Shown here in pieces: positions 23,104 through 35,755 of a DNA stretch of 64,000 bases. The translations under genes and the position numbers were made by a program. Each line of letters begins with the position of its first letter. The first letter of the stretch is position 1. Source of the DNA: Patiria miniata (taxonomy: Eukaryota; Echinodermata; Asteroidea; Valvatida; Asterinidae); the NCBI RefSeq assembly GCF_015706575.1, contig NW_024037074.1:17225334-17289333 (forward strand), in the 5' to 3' direction. The notes under the pieces are model-generated. The model saw only the letters and a list, made by a program, of their open reading frames with translations. It did not search any database and had not been told where the DNA came from.

Positions 23104-24077
23104 TAATGAAAGAGAACTTATTCGTAATAAACTTGTGACTCCAAGAAGTAAGTATTTTCAATGCGTCACGCCTTTTTGTCTTCTTAATTTTTTAAAGGGA
23201 AGAGTGGTGAGGAATAAACGACAGAAATCATCTCTAGGGGATTTTTTGACTTAAGTCTCATAAAAACAAAAAACTCAGACTGGCACCTGAACCTCCACCT
23301 GCATCGCTTCCGGTATAATTACAGAAGGGTTCAAGACTTTCCACATCGCCATATTTCATGCAGGTTCTGATGTTAGTCAATCCAGTTGTCATGAAAATCG
23401 CCCAGCAAAAGTAGCAACTGACTGTCTCCTTTTGACCAGTGTTGAACCGGAAGTACATTCAAATGAAGCAAAAAGTAACCAACAGAGGGCTCCCTTGCGT
23501 GAAGTGGCGCCATGGTGCTGCACGTATGCCAAGATAACCTCTTTAAGGCAAGGACGTAAAATAAACCATTAAGGTCTGTTGTTGATGAAAGAAAAACGCG
23601 ATGTTTGGTGAAGGGAAACAATAGATACACTCTCAGCCATAGATTGATGTCAGGCCTCAGACTATACCCATCATACACACGCGCAATAATTGGTAATCTT
23701 CGTCTATAGATACAGAACTCGCTGTTAATGGTAAACTCAACATGGCGCCAGGGTGCTAGTCCACACCGCGCAGATATTAATAACCAAAGTTATACAGGGA
23801 ATGCGTAATGGAGGGAACTAGTGTCATTTATATCACAGCGATTAATGTATAATCAAGAGGTTCTTCCGTATCATCTCTGCTGATTTTTGGCTGTGAGCTA
23901 TCATTAAAGGGTTACACACTGTGGCGTATCCAGAAGGGGTGGGGTGGGATGGGGGAGGGGGCAGGGTGGGGCCGAAGGTTTTGTCTTTTGTTGGCTTTTC
24001 ATCTTCACAGGTGTAATTTTCAAAAAAGGTATACGACCAACAGAGCCTATCAAATATACGTCGGTGACATGACGCGC

Positions 24078-24162
24078 ACACTGCAAAACCTCGGTGTAAA
24101 TTGAACACCGCGTTGAGTGACTATTGGACAAAAATGACACTCACCTCTGCATTTTGCAGTGT
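24078..24162. mobile_element. 85-bp MITE with ACACTGCAAAA ends
   Basis: The perfect 11-bp inverted ends ACACTGCAAAA and TTTTGCAGTGT bound the element. An internal inverted pair, CGGTGT and ACACCG, follows the left end. The family is unknown to me. It lies directly before a tRNA-derived SINE head. Confidence 0.65.
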
Positions 24163-24177
24163 AGGACCCCAGAAAAC

Positions 24178-24300
24178 TGAGTGGATAAGTGGTAAGAAGA
24201 TATGTGCAGTAAAATTGGGGGTCGTGGGTTCGCATCCAATCCAAGAAGGCATATTAAACCTTTTTTTACTCAAAAGCTCTGGGAAAGCAGTGTACATGCC
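24178..24300 (+). mobile_element. tRNA-derived SINE head and partial body
   Basis: An A-box-like TGGATAAGTGGTAAG at 24182-24196 is followed by GGGGGTCGTGGGTTCGCATCC, whose B box GGTTCGCATCC lies at 24227-24237. The body after it ends indistinctly near 24300. It abuts the 85-bp MITE at 24078-24162. Confidence 0.55.
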
Positions 24301-25058
24301 GTGCTTATAAAATTATGTCAAAACACAAATCTAATAGTTATCGTATTGTGATGCACATGGACCTAACCCACAAAACGTGACGGACTAGTTCGCTCAGAAA
24401 TCTTGCGGCCTTTTATAATTATTCATCCAGTGATGCGAGTTCGTGACATCTTCCCTTTTTTAGGTCCTGGGGCAGTCAGTACCCGCGTTAATCTTTTACC
24501 CTATATTTCTCGGTAAAACAAAAAAAGGAAATCGCGAAGTCTCTGCTTCTAGAGCTGGCTGCTTGCCGACCGCGTGTCGTGGGAAGTGACTTGTGCTAGG
24601 ACACAAGTCGCGGACGGACAGGCCAGGCCGCGCCGCCGGCGCTCTCGAGGAACTCAAAGGTCGTCAGCAACTTGGATTCGACGGTAATAGTTCAACCCAT
24701 TGTCATGGAGCCGCTATAAGCTTTGCCAAGTAAGCGTGTCTGGACAACGCCCATGGAGGGGGAGGGGTACAGATAAGAAGGGTGCTGGGTTGCTGCATGG
24801 TAAACGGTAAAAGGCAACTTTGTGACTGCCCCGCCTCCCTCGTCCATCATTTCTATAGTTCTTTTTTGGGGGCAATTATTTTCAACGCATATTTGTGCTA
24901 ATAAAATATCTTTTCGAGTTGGATGGGGTAAGGTTTTTGTAGGAACGTGGCATCATGTTGGTACTGTCTCTAGCTCTTGCCCACCCCTCCTCTCCAAAAT
25001 AATCAACGATGTTATCATCCCAGTCATCATGGTGCCTCTAAAAGCACCACGCCCATTA

Positions 25059-25077
25059 CCCCCCCCCCCCCCCCCCC
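25059..25077. repeat. Poly-C tract of 19 nt
   Basis: Uninterrupted C. Open frames crossing it read as proline or glycine runs and are not real genes. Confidence 0.9.
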
Positions 25078-25596
25078 ACCAAACCCAACCAAGTCTGCGC
25101 TGCATGCTTCGCTATCATTTAACTTTAACGACCGCGCAAAATCCCTCTTACTTTTTAAACTCTTCCAATTTTCCAATTTCTGCCAGAAGTCTTGCACCGG
25201 AAACTTCGTCTCCAGCGCTAGAGGCCCCCGATCATTTACGTCGTCTCTCTGCCGGGGATGCTTCCACCAGATAATACTACCTGGATAATTTAATTTTGTT
25301 TTGTGACGTGACGTCACATCTTGTCAGAAGTTCACTGGTGGTTCACTCCTGCGTAGGCCTACAATCCATCTTTTCACCAATTCCATTCTTATAGTTTCTT
25401 CTAAATTAAACAGCGTTTTTATTTGCAACAAAAGTTGGACGTCCCGTATACATGTATTTTGTTTGTTTTTCTGGTGATAAAACCAAAACCAAGGGTCCCT
25501 TCGAAGTACTAAACAATATTATAGAGCATTGTAACTGAAAGACTACGACTCTGAAAATACCTGGTTTTATGGTTTGCTTGAAAGAGAGGCATGGCT

Positions 25597-25894
25597 TTAG
25601 TACGGCAGATAGGTGACGGAATTGTGCCTTTGATGATACAAGCATGGCAGTTGGCACACAGTCAGAGTATGTCATGAGAAAGATATATTTGGCTAAAGGG
25701 CCATCGCAGATTTGTCCTTTCAAACAATATAGGTAGAATAACAAGCCATGGCACTGTGTCAGCCGTTTTGAAAATTTTGAAATTAAATTTGTGACGGCCA
25801 AATATCTTTCATACTTTGACTGTGTGCCAAATGCCATGCTTGTATGATCAAAGGCACAATTCCCCCCAAATAGTTCCCCTATCTGCCTCACTAA
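25597..25894. mobile_element. Foldback MITE with TTAGTnnGGCAGATAGG ends
   Basis: The left arm (about 25597-25694) and right arm (about 25796-25894) are inverted copies. They share GGAATTGTGCCTTTGAT, ATACAAGCATGGCA and TTGGCACACAGTC. The spacer is about 100 bp. A 161-codon open frame on the minus strand (25406-25891) crosses both arms and is a by-product of the palindrome. Confidence 0.8.
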
Positions 25895-26501
25895 TTCTTA
25901 CAAGCTTGGCAAGCTACGAAGTATAACGACGCCAAAGAGTCTTTATTTGGCAATTGCGGCCTCGCTTGTGGAAGACAAATGGCTAATTTTCAAAACAGAC
26001 AGCTTGCACAGGGCGCCCGCTCTGTGGGCAGGTCTTTCTTCCTCTGTGATACGCATGAGCAGACACATTGTACTTTCATTGTCTCTGAATTAAAATGACA
26101 AAACCTGTCCACATTGAGGACGCGCTGTGCAAGCACTCTATTACACAACCCTCCCACCGCAGACTCGACCAAATCTGGTGCAATTTTTCAGCATTGACTT
26201 TTTCATTTTTTTTTTTAGAGAAGACCAATGAAACGTCAGAGTCACCGACTTCAGACAAATAAGTGTTTTTCGCGAGAAACCTAATTCTCCGCACCACTGG
26301 GTTTTCCCAGAGCTAAAAGGATGTCGGCGTTTCTCGGACTGTTTGTGCCGACTGTCGCCGGCCTAATCTCCGTGGTAGGACACGGGCTGACGGGCCTGTA
26401 TATAGCGGTGACAAACTGACTGTGAGCTCGCCTCGCCTGACTAAACCTGGGGAGGCAACGACCCTGTCTGTTCGCTGAAACTTTTACCCTAAAATTGTGA
26501 T

Positions 26502-26834
26502 CAAGGGCGGATTGGGGGGGGGGGGGGGGGCAACGGGGGAAATGCCCCCCTCCCCAACAAAAAACCCAAAACAAATGAACCCAATTTTTTTGTGACGTCG
26601 CAATAAAGGCAGGCACTGCGTAGGCCTACACCACCATCTTTTCCTAAAAAAAATTGTCAAAGTGGTAAGAAATTGCCTCAAATCGCACCGCAGAGCATCT
26701 AAAATCCAAAAATTTCGGGGCCCTTAAAGCGGGACCCGAACCCCACGCCGTATTTTTGGGACCCACTTTTTTGGAGGACCACAATTTTTTTGGCCCCCCC
26801 CCCCCAAAAAAAATGTGTTCTGAATCCGCCCTTG
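26502..26834. mobile_element. hAT-like MITE, CAAGGGCGGATT ends
   Basis: The inverted ends CAAGGGCGGATT (26502-26513) and AATCCGCCCTTG (26823-26834) are perfect. A G17 tract follows the left end and a C12 tract precedes the right end, as in the element at 20920-21134. I see no clear target duplication. Bases 26670-26723 have a relative, inverted, at about 7214-7290. Confidence 0.6.
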
Positions 26835-27113
26835 ATAGTCGCGTTGCATTATCGTAGTCCGGTTCCCCGACCTGAAGATCACCCTGACGTCTCACCTGAT
26901 TATCTTCTTGCATATATTGGTTTCTTCAGTCTTGTGCCCAAATTCAAGGACACTCGGTTTGGAAACCAGAAGGAATTAGATAAAATTTTGACCAGAACAT
27001 CTGAAGAGTGAAGACTAAATAACGATTGCAATGGAAGTTTACCAAAAAACAAAAATTAACCACTCTGGAAAATCATGTTTCCGGCCGCTCACCCATGCTA
27101 TTAAAGTTTGAGT

Positions 27114-27121
27114 ATGCAAAT
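27114..27121 (+). promoter_or_regulatory. Octamer ATGCAAAT
   Basis: Exact POU octamer inside a GC-richer block at about 27.07-27.20 kb. A second octamer, within CATGCAAATC, lies at about 16818-16825. Confidence 0.2.
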
Positions 27122-29138
27122 TCCACTTCCGCCGGACGAGTTCCAAATTAAATTTCGCGCCGCTAAAATTCCGACTCTCTAAAACGTTTCTTTGTTATTT
27201 TGTGAGGGTGTTTATCGGTGATCGATGAGATCTGCCCGCCTGTCTTGTTCATGAACTCAAGAAACGAAGACTTGCTTTACTTGTGAAAAAAATAATAGCA
27301 TTGCCACTTACCAGGTTGTTGACGCGACACCCACAGACGTCAAAATGGCGTCCATAATGCGTCATTTTGAGGCATAAAGAACAGAAGTGAATTTTGGTCA
27401 TTTTACCAAATCCAACGGCCGGATAGGCGATGGCTCATGGAGGTCTTTTAATCGCTACAATCTTGAATTCGTGCGTAAATTTCTCAATCTCTTCATTGGA
27501 CTAACTCGAGCAGCGAAATATATGCATTATATGGATTTTAAAATAAGGATGAAAGAAACAAAACCATACATTTTTGTTTTAACTGCTGCGTCATTTTTCA
27601 GTTATACCCAATTATAAAATGGACCTAGAGCGCAAAGAACTTCAGAAAAACAGCATTTTTCTTTTATCCCATCCCAATTCTTATGGCGGTTTAAAAACAG
27701 TTTTTAAACTAATTCTTTTAGGAACTGCTAGCCACACAAATCGAGGCAAGAATGAATTGTCATTTGAGAAGTTCATTTTCTGATTAAAAACCTCTCATAC
27801 CGCAGGGCTACAACACTCTAGAATTTCAACTAATGTCTTCATCATTTTGCGCTAATTGTTTAAGCCGATAGAATAACGGCTCCATATAGAATTGCCTGAG
27901 TACTTTACATACTTCGCCGTGCCCCAAAGGTAGAAACCCAACTACAGTATTGTCGTGTACAGGAAACTTGTGGTTTGGGATAGTTCTCTCTTGCCTCGAG
28001 TTTCAGATTCGAAAGAGGTTCCGTGAAGTATACTCCTATTGCAAGCCACCTTAATCTAATTGGGGTGGGTGGTGACAGGGGCTGTCAACGCATGACCTAA
28101 CACCGATGATGGTCGGAAAGGATTGATTAGGGGCGAGTTGCCCCCAGGTGACCGAGTAACGGGTGATTGACTGCTGGCTGGTATACCGTAGATCGCAGCG
28201 CTGGCCCCGTATACCCCCTAGCCTGAACCCTGGTGCCTCGTCGACGTGATCAGGCGATGACGTTGGTGAAGCTTCTTTTTTTCTTGTGAGTGGGCGCGTT
28301 GAAGATGCCCCAGATTCGGTTTTAGAGGGGGTATATACCGGGGTCTGCTCGACATATCGTGAAAGGAAACCGTGGAGGAGAAATATGGTTGATTTGATTG
28401 TTTGCAACCCTTTTTGATGGTCTCACCATGACTTCGTGGCACTTTTTTGGCCTAGAGAAAATTGGCCCGCATTCTAAGGTTAAACTCGGGAAAAATTTGC
28501 CAACGTCGGCCTTTAATTTATTTTTTCCCTTTCGTTTGAAAATGTCCCTATTTGCTCTTTTTTTTTTGGGGGGGGGGGGGATGTCGGGGTAGTTCAGTTT
28601 AAGGAATTTAAAAATAAATGTCAAAGAACTGGAAATGAAAGAATAACACTCGTTTACATTCCTCCTAAAAGTAGAAAATTGTACCTGTTTTTAATTGAAT
28701 GATCCGAAATTGCCATCACTTTTGGTTGGTTTATGAATAGATATCCCCCCCCCCCCCACCAAAAAAAAAAAGAAGTATGAAAATATCCGTTTACAAACTT
28801 TTGTTTCAGGACAGGCAGATGTTGGGATTCCTGTAAAAGATTTCTTTTAATTGAAACCTGATCTTGTTGCTTCTAATTATTTTGTCGTGCTTCCCTGACC
28901 TACATGTATAATAGTTGAACGCAAAGCAAAAACTACTGACTCAACTGAGTACGTAAAATTGCAGAATTTGATTTCGTGTCCGTAAAATTTTGCCCTCAAA
29001 ATTATTGTTTTCTCCCTTGATCGATTCGGCTCCTGCGAAAGGTCAATGCCAAGGTTAGGGCTGTTTCAAATGTGGTTCAAATTGACGATGAAAACACGTG
29101 CGGTCACTTCTTCTTAAACACCGTCAAGTTTCATTTAA

Positions 29139-32100
29139 GGGACCCCAGAACACATTCGAACTTCATTCTTAGAAGGATATGCTTTTCAAAAGAAAATTTT
29201 GACGAAAATATGGGGTAAAATCAGTCCAAAATGTTCATTTATTTCTCACAAAATCGATGGTTTTGTCCAAATGTTCAAAATATTGGGTGTTTGAGTATTG
29301 ATTGGTGCTCCTCTGACTTCCAAAGGAATTTCTGCATTGTTTTGAGAAAAATCAATTTTTGGCCAAATTTTGATAAAAATGTAAGGCTTACCCCTTGCAT
29401 TTTTTTTCAATTTTGACCAAAAAATGAAATTCCTTGAAACTTGCTAGAAATATGCCTTAGGGACCCTAGAACACATTCAAACTCCATTTGTAGGAAGATA
29501 AAGAACATTTTGACGAAAATATGGGGTAAAATCAGTCCAAAATGTTCATTTATTTCTCACAAAAGCGATGGTTTTGTCCAACTGTTCAAAATATTAGGTG
29601 TTTGAGTATTGATTGGTGCTCCTCTGACTTCCAAAGGAATTTCTGCATTGTTTTGAGAAAAATTAATTTTTGGCCAAATTTTGATAAAAATGTAAGGCTT
29701 ACCCCTTGTATTTTTTTCAATTTTGACCAAAAAATGAAATTCCTGGAAACTTGCTAGAAATATGCCTTAGGGACCCTAGAACACATTCCAACTCCATTTG
29801 TAGGAAGATAAAGAAAATTTTGACGAAAATATGGGGTAAAATCAGTCCAAAATGTTCATTTATTTCTCACAAAATCGATGGTTTTGTCCAACTGTTCAAA
29901 ATATTGGGTGTTTGAGTATTGATTGGTGCTCCTCTGACGTCCAAAGGAATTCCTGCAATGTTTTGAGAAAAATCAATTTTTGGCCAAATTTTGATAAAAA
30001 TGTAAGGCTTACCCCTTGTATTTTTTTCAATTTTGACCAAAAAATGAAATTCCTTGAAACTTGCTAGAAATATGCCTTCGGGACCCTAGAACACATTCCA
30101 ACTCCATTTGTAGAAAGATATGGTTTTCAAAAGAACATTTTGACGAAAATATGGGATAAAATCAGTCCAAAATGTTAATTTATTTCTCACAGAGTCAATG
30201 TGTTTTTTTGCCCCCATCTTCAGAATATTGGGTGTTGAGTATTGATTGGTGCTCCTCTGACTACCAAAGGAATTCCTGCATTGTTTTGAGAAAAATCAAT
30301 TTTTGGCCAAATTTTGATAAAAATGTAAGGCTTACCCCTTGCATTTTTTTCAATTTTGACCAAAAAATGAAATTCCTGGAAACTTGCTAGAAATATGCCT
30401 AAGGGTCCCTAGAACACATTCCAACTCCATTTGTAGGAAGATAAAGAAAATTTTGACGAAAATATGGGGTAAAATCAGTCCAAAATGTTCATTTATTTCT
30501 CACAAAATCGATGGTTTTGTCCAAATGTTCAAAATATTGGGTGTTTGAGTATTGATTGGTGCTCCTCTGACTTCCAAAGGAATTTCTGCATTGTTTTGAG
30601 AAAAATCAATTTTTGGCCAAATTTTGATAAAAATGTAAGGCTTACCCCTTGTATTTTTTTTCAATTTTGACCAAAAATGAAATTCCTTGAAACTTGCTAG
30701 AAATATGCCTTAGGGTCCCTAGAACACATTCCAACTCCATTTGTAGGAAGATAAAGACAATTTTGACGAAAATATGGGGTAAAATCAGTCCAAAATGTTC
30801 ATTTATTTCTCACAAAATCGATGGTTTTGTCCAAATGTTCAAAATATTGGGTGTTTGAGTATTGATTGGTGCTCCTCTGACTTCCAAAGGAATTTCTGCA
30901 TTGTTTTGAGAAAAATCAATTTTTGGCCAAATTTTGATAAAAATGTAAGGCTAACCCCTTGTATTTTTTTCAATTTTGACCAAAAAATGAAATTCCTGGA
31001 AACTTGCTAGAAATATGCCTTAGGGACCCTAGAACACATTCCAACTCCGTTTGTAGAAAGATATGGTTTTCAAAAGAACATTTTGACGAAAATATGGGAT
31101 AAAATCAGTCCAAAATGTTAATTTATTTCTCACAAAATCAATGGTTTTTGCCCCAATCTTCAGAATATTGGGTGTTGAGTATTGATTGGTGCTCCTCTGA
31201 CTTCCAAAGGAATTTCTGCATTGTTTTGAGAAAAAATTATTTTCGGCCAAATTTTGATAAAAATGTAAGGCTTACCTCTTGTATTTTATTCAATTTTGAC
31301 CAAAAAATGAAATTCCTGGAAACTTGCTAGAAATATGCCTTAGGGACCCTAGAACACATTCCAACTCCATTTGTAGAAAGATATGGTTTTCAAAAGAACA
31401 TTTTGACGAAAATATGGGATAAAATCAGTCCAAAATGTTAATTTATTTCTCACAAAATCAATGGTTTTTGCCCCAATCTTCAGAATATTGGGTGTTGAGT
31501 ATTGATCGGTGCTCCTCTGACTTCCAAAGGAATTTCTGCATTGTTTTGAGAAAAAATTATTTTTTGCCAAATTTTGATAAAAATGTAAGGCTTACCCCTT
31601 GCATTTTTTTCAATTTTGACCAAAAAATAAAATTCCTGGAAACTTGCTAGAAATATGCCTTAGGGACCTTAGAACACATTCCAACTCCATTTGTAGAAAG
31701 ATAAAGAAAATTTTGACGAAAATATGGGGTAAAATCAGTCCAAAATGTTCATTTATTTCTCACAAAATCAATGGTTTTGTCCAAATGTTCAAAATATTGG
31801 GTGTTTGAGTATTGATTGGTGCTCCTCTGACTTCCAAAGGAATTTCTGCATTTGAGGAAAATCAATTTTTGGCCAAATTTTGATAAAAATGTAAGGCTTA
31901 CCCCTTGTATTTTTATCAATTTTGACCAAAAAATGAAATTCCTGGAAAACTTGCGAGAAATATGCCTTCGGGACCCTAGAACACATTCCAACTCCATTTG
32001 TAGAAAGATATGGTTTTCAAAAGAACATTTTGACGAAAATATGGGATAAAATCAGTCCAAAAATGTTAATTTATTTCTCACAGAGTCAATGTTTTTTTGC

Positions 32101-35100
32101 CCCCATCTTCAGAATATTGGGTGTTGAGTATTGATTGGTGCTCCTCTGACTACCAAAGGAATTTCTGCATTGTTTTGAGAAAAATCAATTTTTGGCCAAA
32201 TTTTGATAAAAATGTAAGGCTTACCCCTTGCATTTTTTTCAATTTTGACCAAAAAATGAAATTCCTTGAAACTTGCTAGAAATATGCCTTAGGGTCCCTA
32301 GAACACATTCCAACTCCATTTGTAGGAAGATAAAGACAATATTGACGAAAATATGGGTTAAAGTCAGTCCAAAATGTTCATTTATTTCTCACAAAATCGA
32401 TGGTTTTGTCCAAATGTTCAAATATTGGGTGTTTGAGTATTGATTGGTGCTCCTCTGACTTCCAAAGGAATTTCTGCATTGTTTTGAGAAAAATCAATTT
32501 TTGGCCAAATTTTGATAAAATGTAAGGCTTACCCCTTGTATTTTTTTCAATTTTGACCAAAAAAAGAAATTCCTGGAAACTTGCTAGAAATATGCCTTAG
32601 GGACCCTAGAACACATTTCAACTCCGTTTGTAGAAAGATATGGTTTTCAAAAGAACATTTTGACGAAAATATGGGATAAAATCAGTCAAAAATGTTAATT
32701 TATTTCTCACAAAATCAATGGTTTTTGCCCCAATCTTCAGAATATTGGGTGTTTGAGTATTGATTGGTGCTCTCTGACTTCCAAAGGAATTTCTGCATTG
32801 TTTTGAGAAAAATCAATTTTTGGCCAAATTTTGATAAAAATGTAAGGCTTACCCCTTGTATTTTTTTCAATTTTGACCAAAAAATGAAATTCCTGGAAAC
32901 TTGCTAGAAATATGCCTTAGGGACCCTAGAACACATTCCAACTCCGTTTGTAGAAAGATATGGTTTTCAAAAGAACATTTTGACGAAAATATGGGATAAA
33001 ATCAGTCCAAAATGTTAATTTATTTCTCACAAAATCAATTGTTTTTTGCCCCCATCTTCAGAATATTGGGTGTTGAGTATTGATTGGTGCTCCTCTGACT
33101 ACCAAAGGAATTTCTGCATTGTTTTGAGAAAAATCAATTTTTGGCCAAATTTTGATAAAAATGTAAGGCTTACCCCTTGCATTTTTTTTCAATTTTGACC
33201 AAAAAATGAAATTCCTTGAAACTTGCTAGAAATATGCCTTAGGGTCCCTAGAACACATTCCAACTCCATTTGTAGAAAGATAAAGAAAATTTTGACGAAA
33301 ATATGGGGTAAAATCAGTCCAAAATGTTCATTTATTTCTCACAAAATCGATGGTTTTGTCCAAATGTTCAAAATATTGGGTGTTTGAGTATTGATCGGTG
33401 CTCCTCTGACTTCCAAAGGAATTTCTGCATTGTTTTGAGAGAAATCAATTTTTGGCCAAATTTTGATAAAAATGTAAGGCTTACCCCTTGCATTTTTTTC
33501 AATTTTGACCAAAAAATGAAATTCCGTGAAACTTGCTAGAAATATGCCTAAGGGACCCTAGAACACATTCCAACTCCATTTGTAGAAAGATAAAGAAAAT
33601 TTTGACGAAAATATGGGGTAAAATCAGTCGAAAATGTTCATTTATTTCTCACAAAATCGATGGTTTTGTCCAAATGTTCAAAATATTGGGTGTTTGAGTA
33701 TTGATTGGTGCTCCTCTGACTTCCAAAGGAATTTCTGCATTGTTTTGAGAAAAATCAATTTTTGGCCAAATTTTGATAAAATGTAAGGCTTACCCCTTGT
33801 ATTTTTTTCAATTTTGACCAAAAAATGAAATTCCTGGAAACTTGCTAGAAATATGCCTTAGGGACCCTAGAACACATTCCAACTCCGTTTGTAGAAAGAT
33901 ATGGTTTTCAAAAGAACATTTTGACGAAAATATGGGATAAAATCAGTCAAAAATGTCAATTTATTTCTCACAGAGTCAATGTTTTTTTGCCCCATCTTCA
34001 GAATATTGGGTGTTTGAGTATTGATTGGTGCCTCTCTGACTTCCAAAGGAATTTCTGCATTGTTTTGAGAAAAATAAATTTTTGGCCAAATTTTGATAAA
34101 AATGTAAGGCTTACCCCTTGTATTTTTTTCAATTTGACCAAAAAATGAAATTCCTGGAAACTTGCTAGAAATATGCCTTAGGGACCCTAGAACACATTCC
34201 AACTCCGTTTGTAGAAAGATATGGTTTTCAAAAGAACATTTTGACGAAATTATGGGATAAAATCAGTCCAAAATGTTAATTTATTTCTCACAAAATCAAT
34301 GGTTTTTTGCCCCCATCTTCAGAATATTGGGTGTTGAGTATTGATTGGTGCTCCTCTGACTACCAAAGGAATTTCTGCATTGTTTTGAGAAAAATCAATT
34401 TTTGGCCAAATTTTGATAAAAATGTAAGGCTTACCCCTTGCATTTTTTTCAATTTTGACCAAAAAATGAAATTCCTTGAAACTTGCTAGAAATATGCCTT
34501 AGGGTCCCTAGAACACATTCCAACTCCATTTGTAGAAAGATAAAGAAAATTTTGACGAAAATATGGGGTAAAATCAGTCCAAAATGTTCATTTATTTCTC
34601 ACAAAATCGATGGTTTTGTCCAAATGTTCAAAATATTGGGTGTTTGAGTATTGATTGGTGCTCCTCTGACTTCCAAAGGAATTTCTGCATTGTTTTGAGA
34701 AAAATCAATTTTTGGCCAAATTTTGATAAAAATGTAAGGCTTACCCCTTGTATTTTTATCAATTTTGACCAAAAAATGAAATTCCTGGAAACTTGCTAGA
34801 AATATGCCTTAGGGACCCTAGAACACATTCCAACTCCGTTTGTAGAAAGATATGGTTTTCAAAAGAACATTTTGACGAAAATATGGGATAAAATCAGTCC
34901 AAAATGTTAATTTATTTCTCACAAAATCAATGGTTTTTTGCCCCAATCTTCAGAATATTGGGTGTTGAGTATTGATTGGTGCTCCTCTGACTTCCAAAGG
35001 AATTTCTGCATTGTTTTGAGAAAAATTTATTTTTGGCCAAATTTTAATAAAAATGTAAGGCTTACCCCTTGTATTTTTTTCAATTTTGACCAAAAAATGA

Positions 35101-35755
35101 AATTCCTGAAAACTTGCTAGAAATATGCCTAAGGGACCCTTGAACACATTCCAACTCCATTTGTAGAAAGATATGGTTTTCAAAAGAAAATTTTGTCGAA
35201 AATATGGGGTAAAATCAGTCCAAAATGTTAATTTATTTCTCACAAAATCAATGGTTTTTGCCCCAATCTTCAGAATATTGGGTGTTGAGTAATGATTGGT
35301 GCTCCTCTGACTTCCAAAGGAATTTCTGCATTGTTTTGAGAAAAATCAATTTTTGGCCAAATTTTGATAAAAATGTAAGGCTTACCCCTTGCATTTTTTT
35401 CAATTTTGACCAAAAATTAAATTCCTGGAAACTTGCTAAAAATATGCATTAGGGACCCTAGAACACATTCCAACTCCATTTGTAGAAAGACAAAGAAAAT
35501 TTTGACGAAAATATGGGTTAAAATCAGTCAAAAATGTTCATTTATTTCTCACAAAATCGATGGTTTTGTCCAAATGTTCAAAATATTGGGTGTTTGAGTA
35601 TTGATTGGTGCTCCTCTGACTTCCAAAGGAATTTCTGCATTGCTTTGAGAAAAATCAATTTTTTGCCAAATTTTGATAAAAAACCCCTTGCATTTTTTTT
35701 TCAATTTTGACCAAAATATGAAATTCCTTGAAACTTGCTAGAAATCTTCCTAATT
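29139..35755. repeat. Satellite-like tandem array, 21 units of about 310/320 bp
   Basis: The anchor word GGGACCCTAGAACACATT (or GGGTCCCT) recurs at 29139, 29460, 29770, 30080, 30403, 30713, 31023, 31343, 31663, 31970, 32292, 32600, 32920, 33242, 33552, 33861, 34181, 34502, 34812, 35133 and 35452. Units are therefore about 303-323 bp. Short A units (about 310 bp) have GATAAAGAAAATTTTGACG and TTTTGTCCAAATGTTCAAAA. Longer B units (about 320 bp) have ATGGTTTTCAAAAGAACA and GCCCCAATCTTCAGAATATT. The order is roughly hybrid-A-A-B-A-A-B-B-A-B-A-B-B-A-A-B-B-A-B-B-A. Most units look over 90% alike by eye; the first and last are the most diverged, as is usual at array edges. Most units hold an open frame of 60-75 codons on the plus strand. 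I do not recognise the family. Confidence 0.97.

Larger units (their letters stand above)
23106..29138. other. Unique DNA between transposons and the satellite array
   Basis: Nothing coding is recognised. Blocks at about 23.72-23.80, 24.54-24.70, 27.07-27.20 and 28.05-28.36 kb are GC-richer. A lone hAT-like end, CACTGTGGCGTATCCAG, lies at 23917-23933 without a partner. The DNA at 28.4-29.1 kb before the array is AT-rich and holds poly-G/C tracts at 28568-28580 and 28745-28757. Confidence 0.55.

Noticed and set aside
24822-25274. 150-codon open frame with a proline run
   Set aside because: The run is a translated poly-C tract (25059-25077), and the rest shows no known domain or plausible splice sites.
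25406-25891. 161-codon open frame on the minus strand
   Set aside because: It runs through both arms of the foldback element at 25597-25894 and has no domain; its length is a by-product of the palindrome.
28051-28407. 118-codon minus-strand frame near facing GTATACCCCC / GGGGGTATA words
   Set aside because: No domain or signal is recognisable, and the facing words are too short to call an element.
33867-34202. 111-codon minus-strand frame in the satellite
   Set aside because: It spans most of a satellite unit in the reverse frame and is present in only some units. It reflects low stop density rather than a gene.
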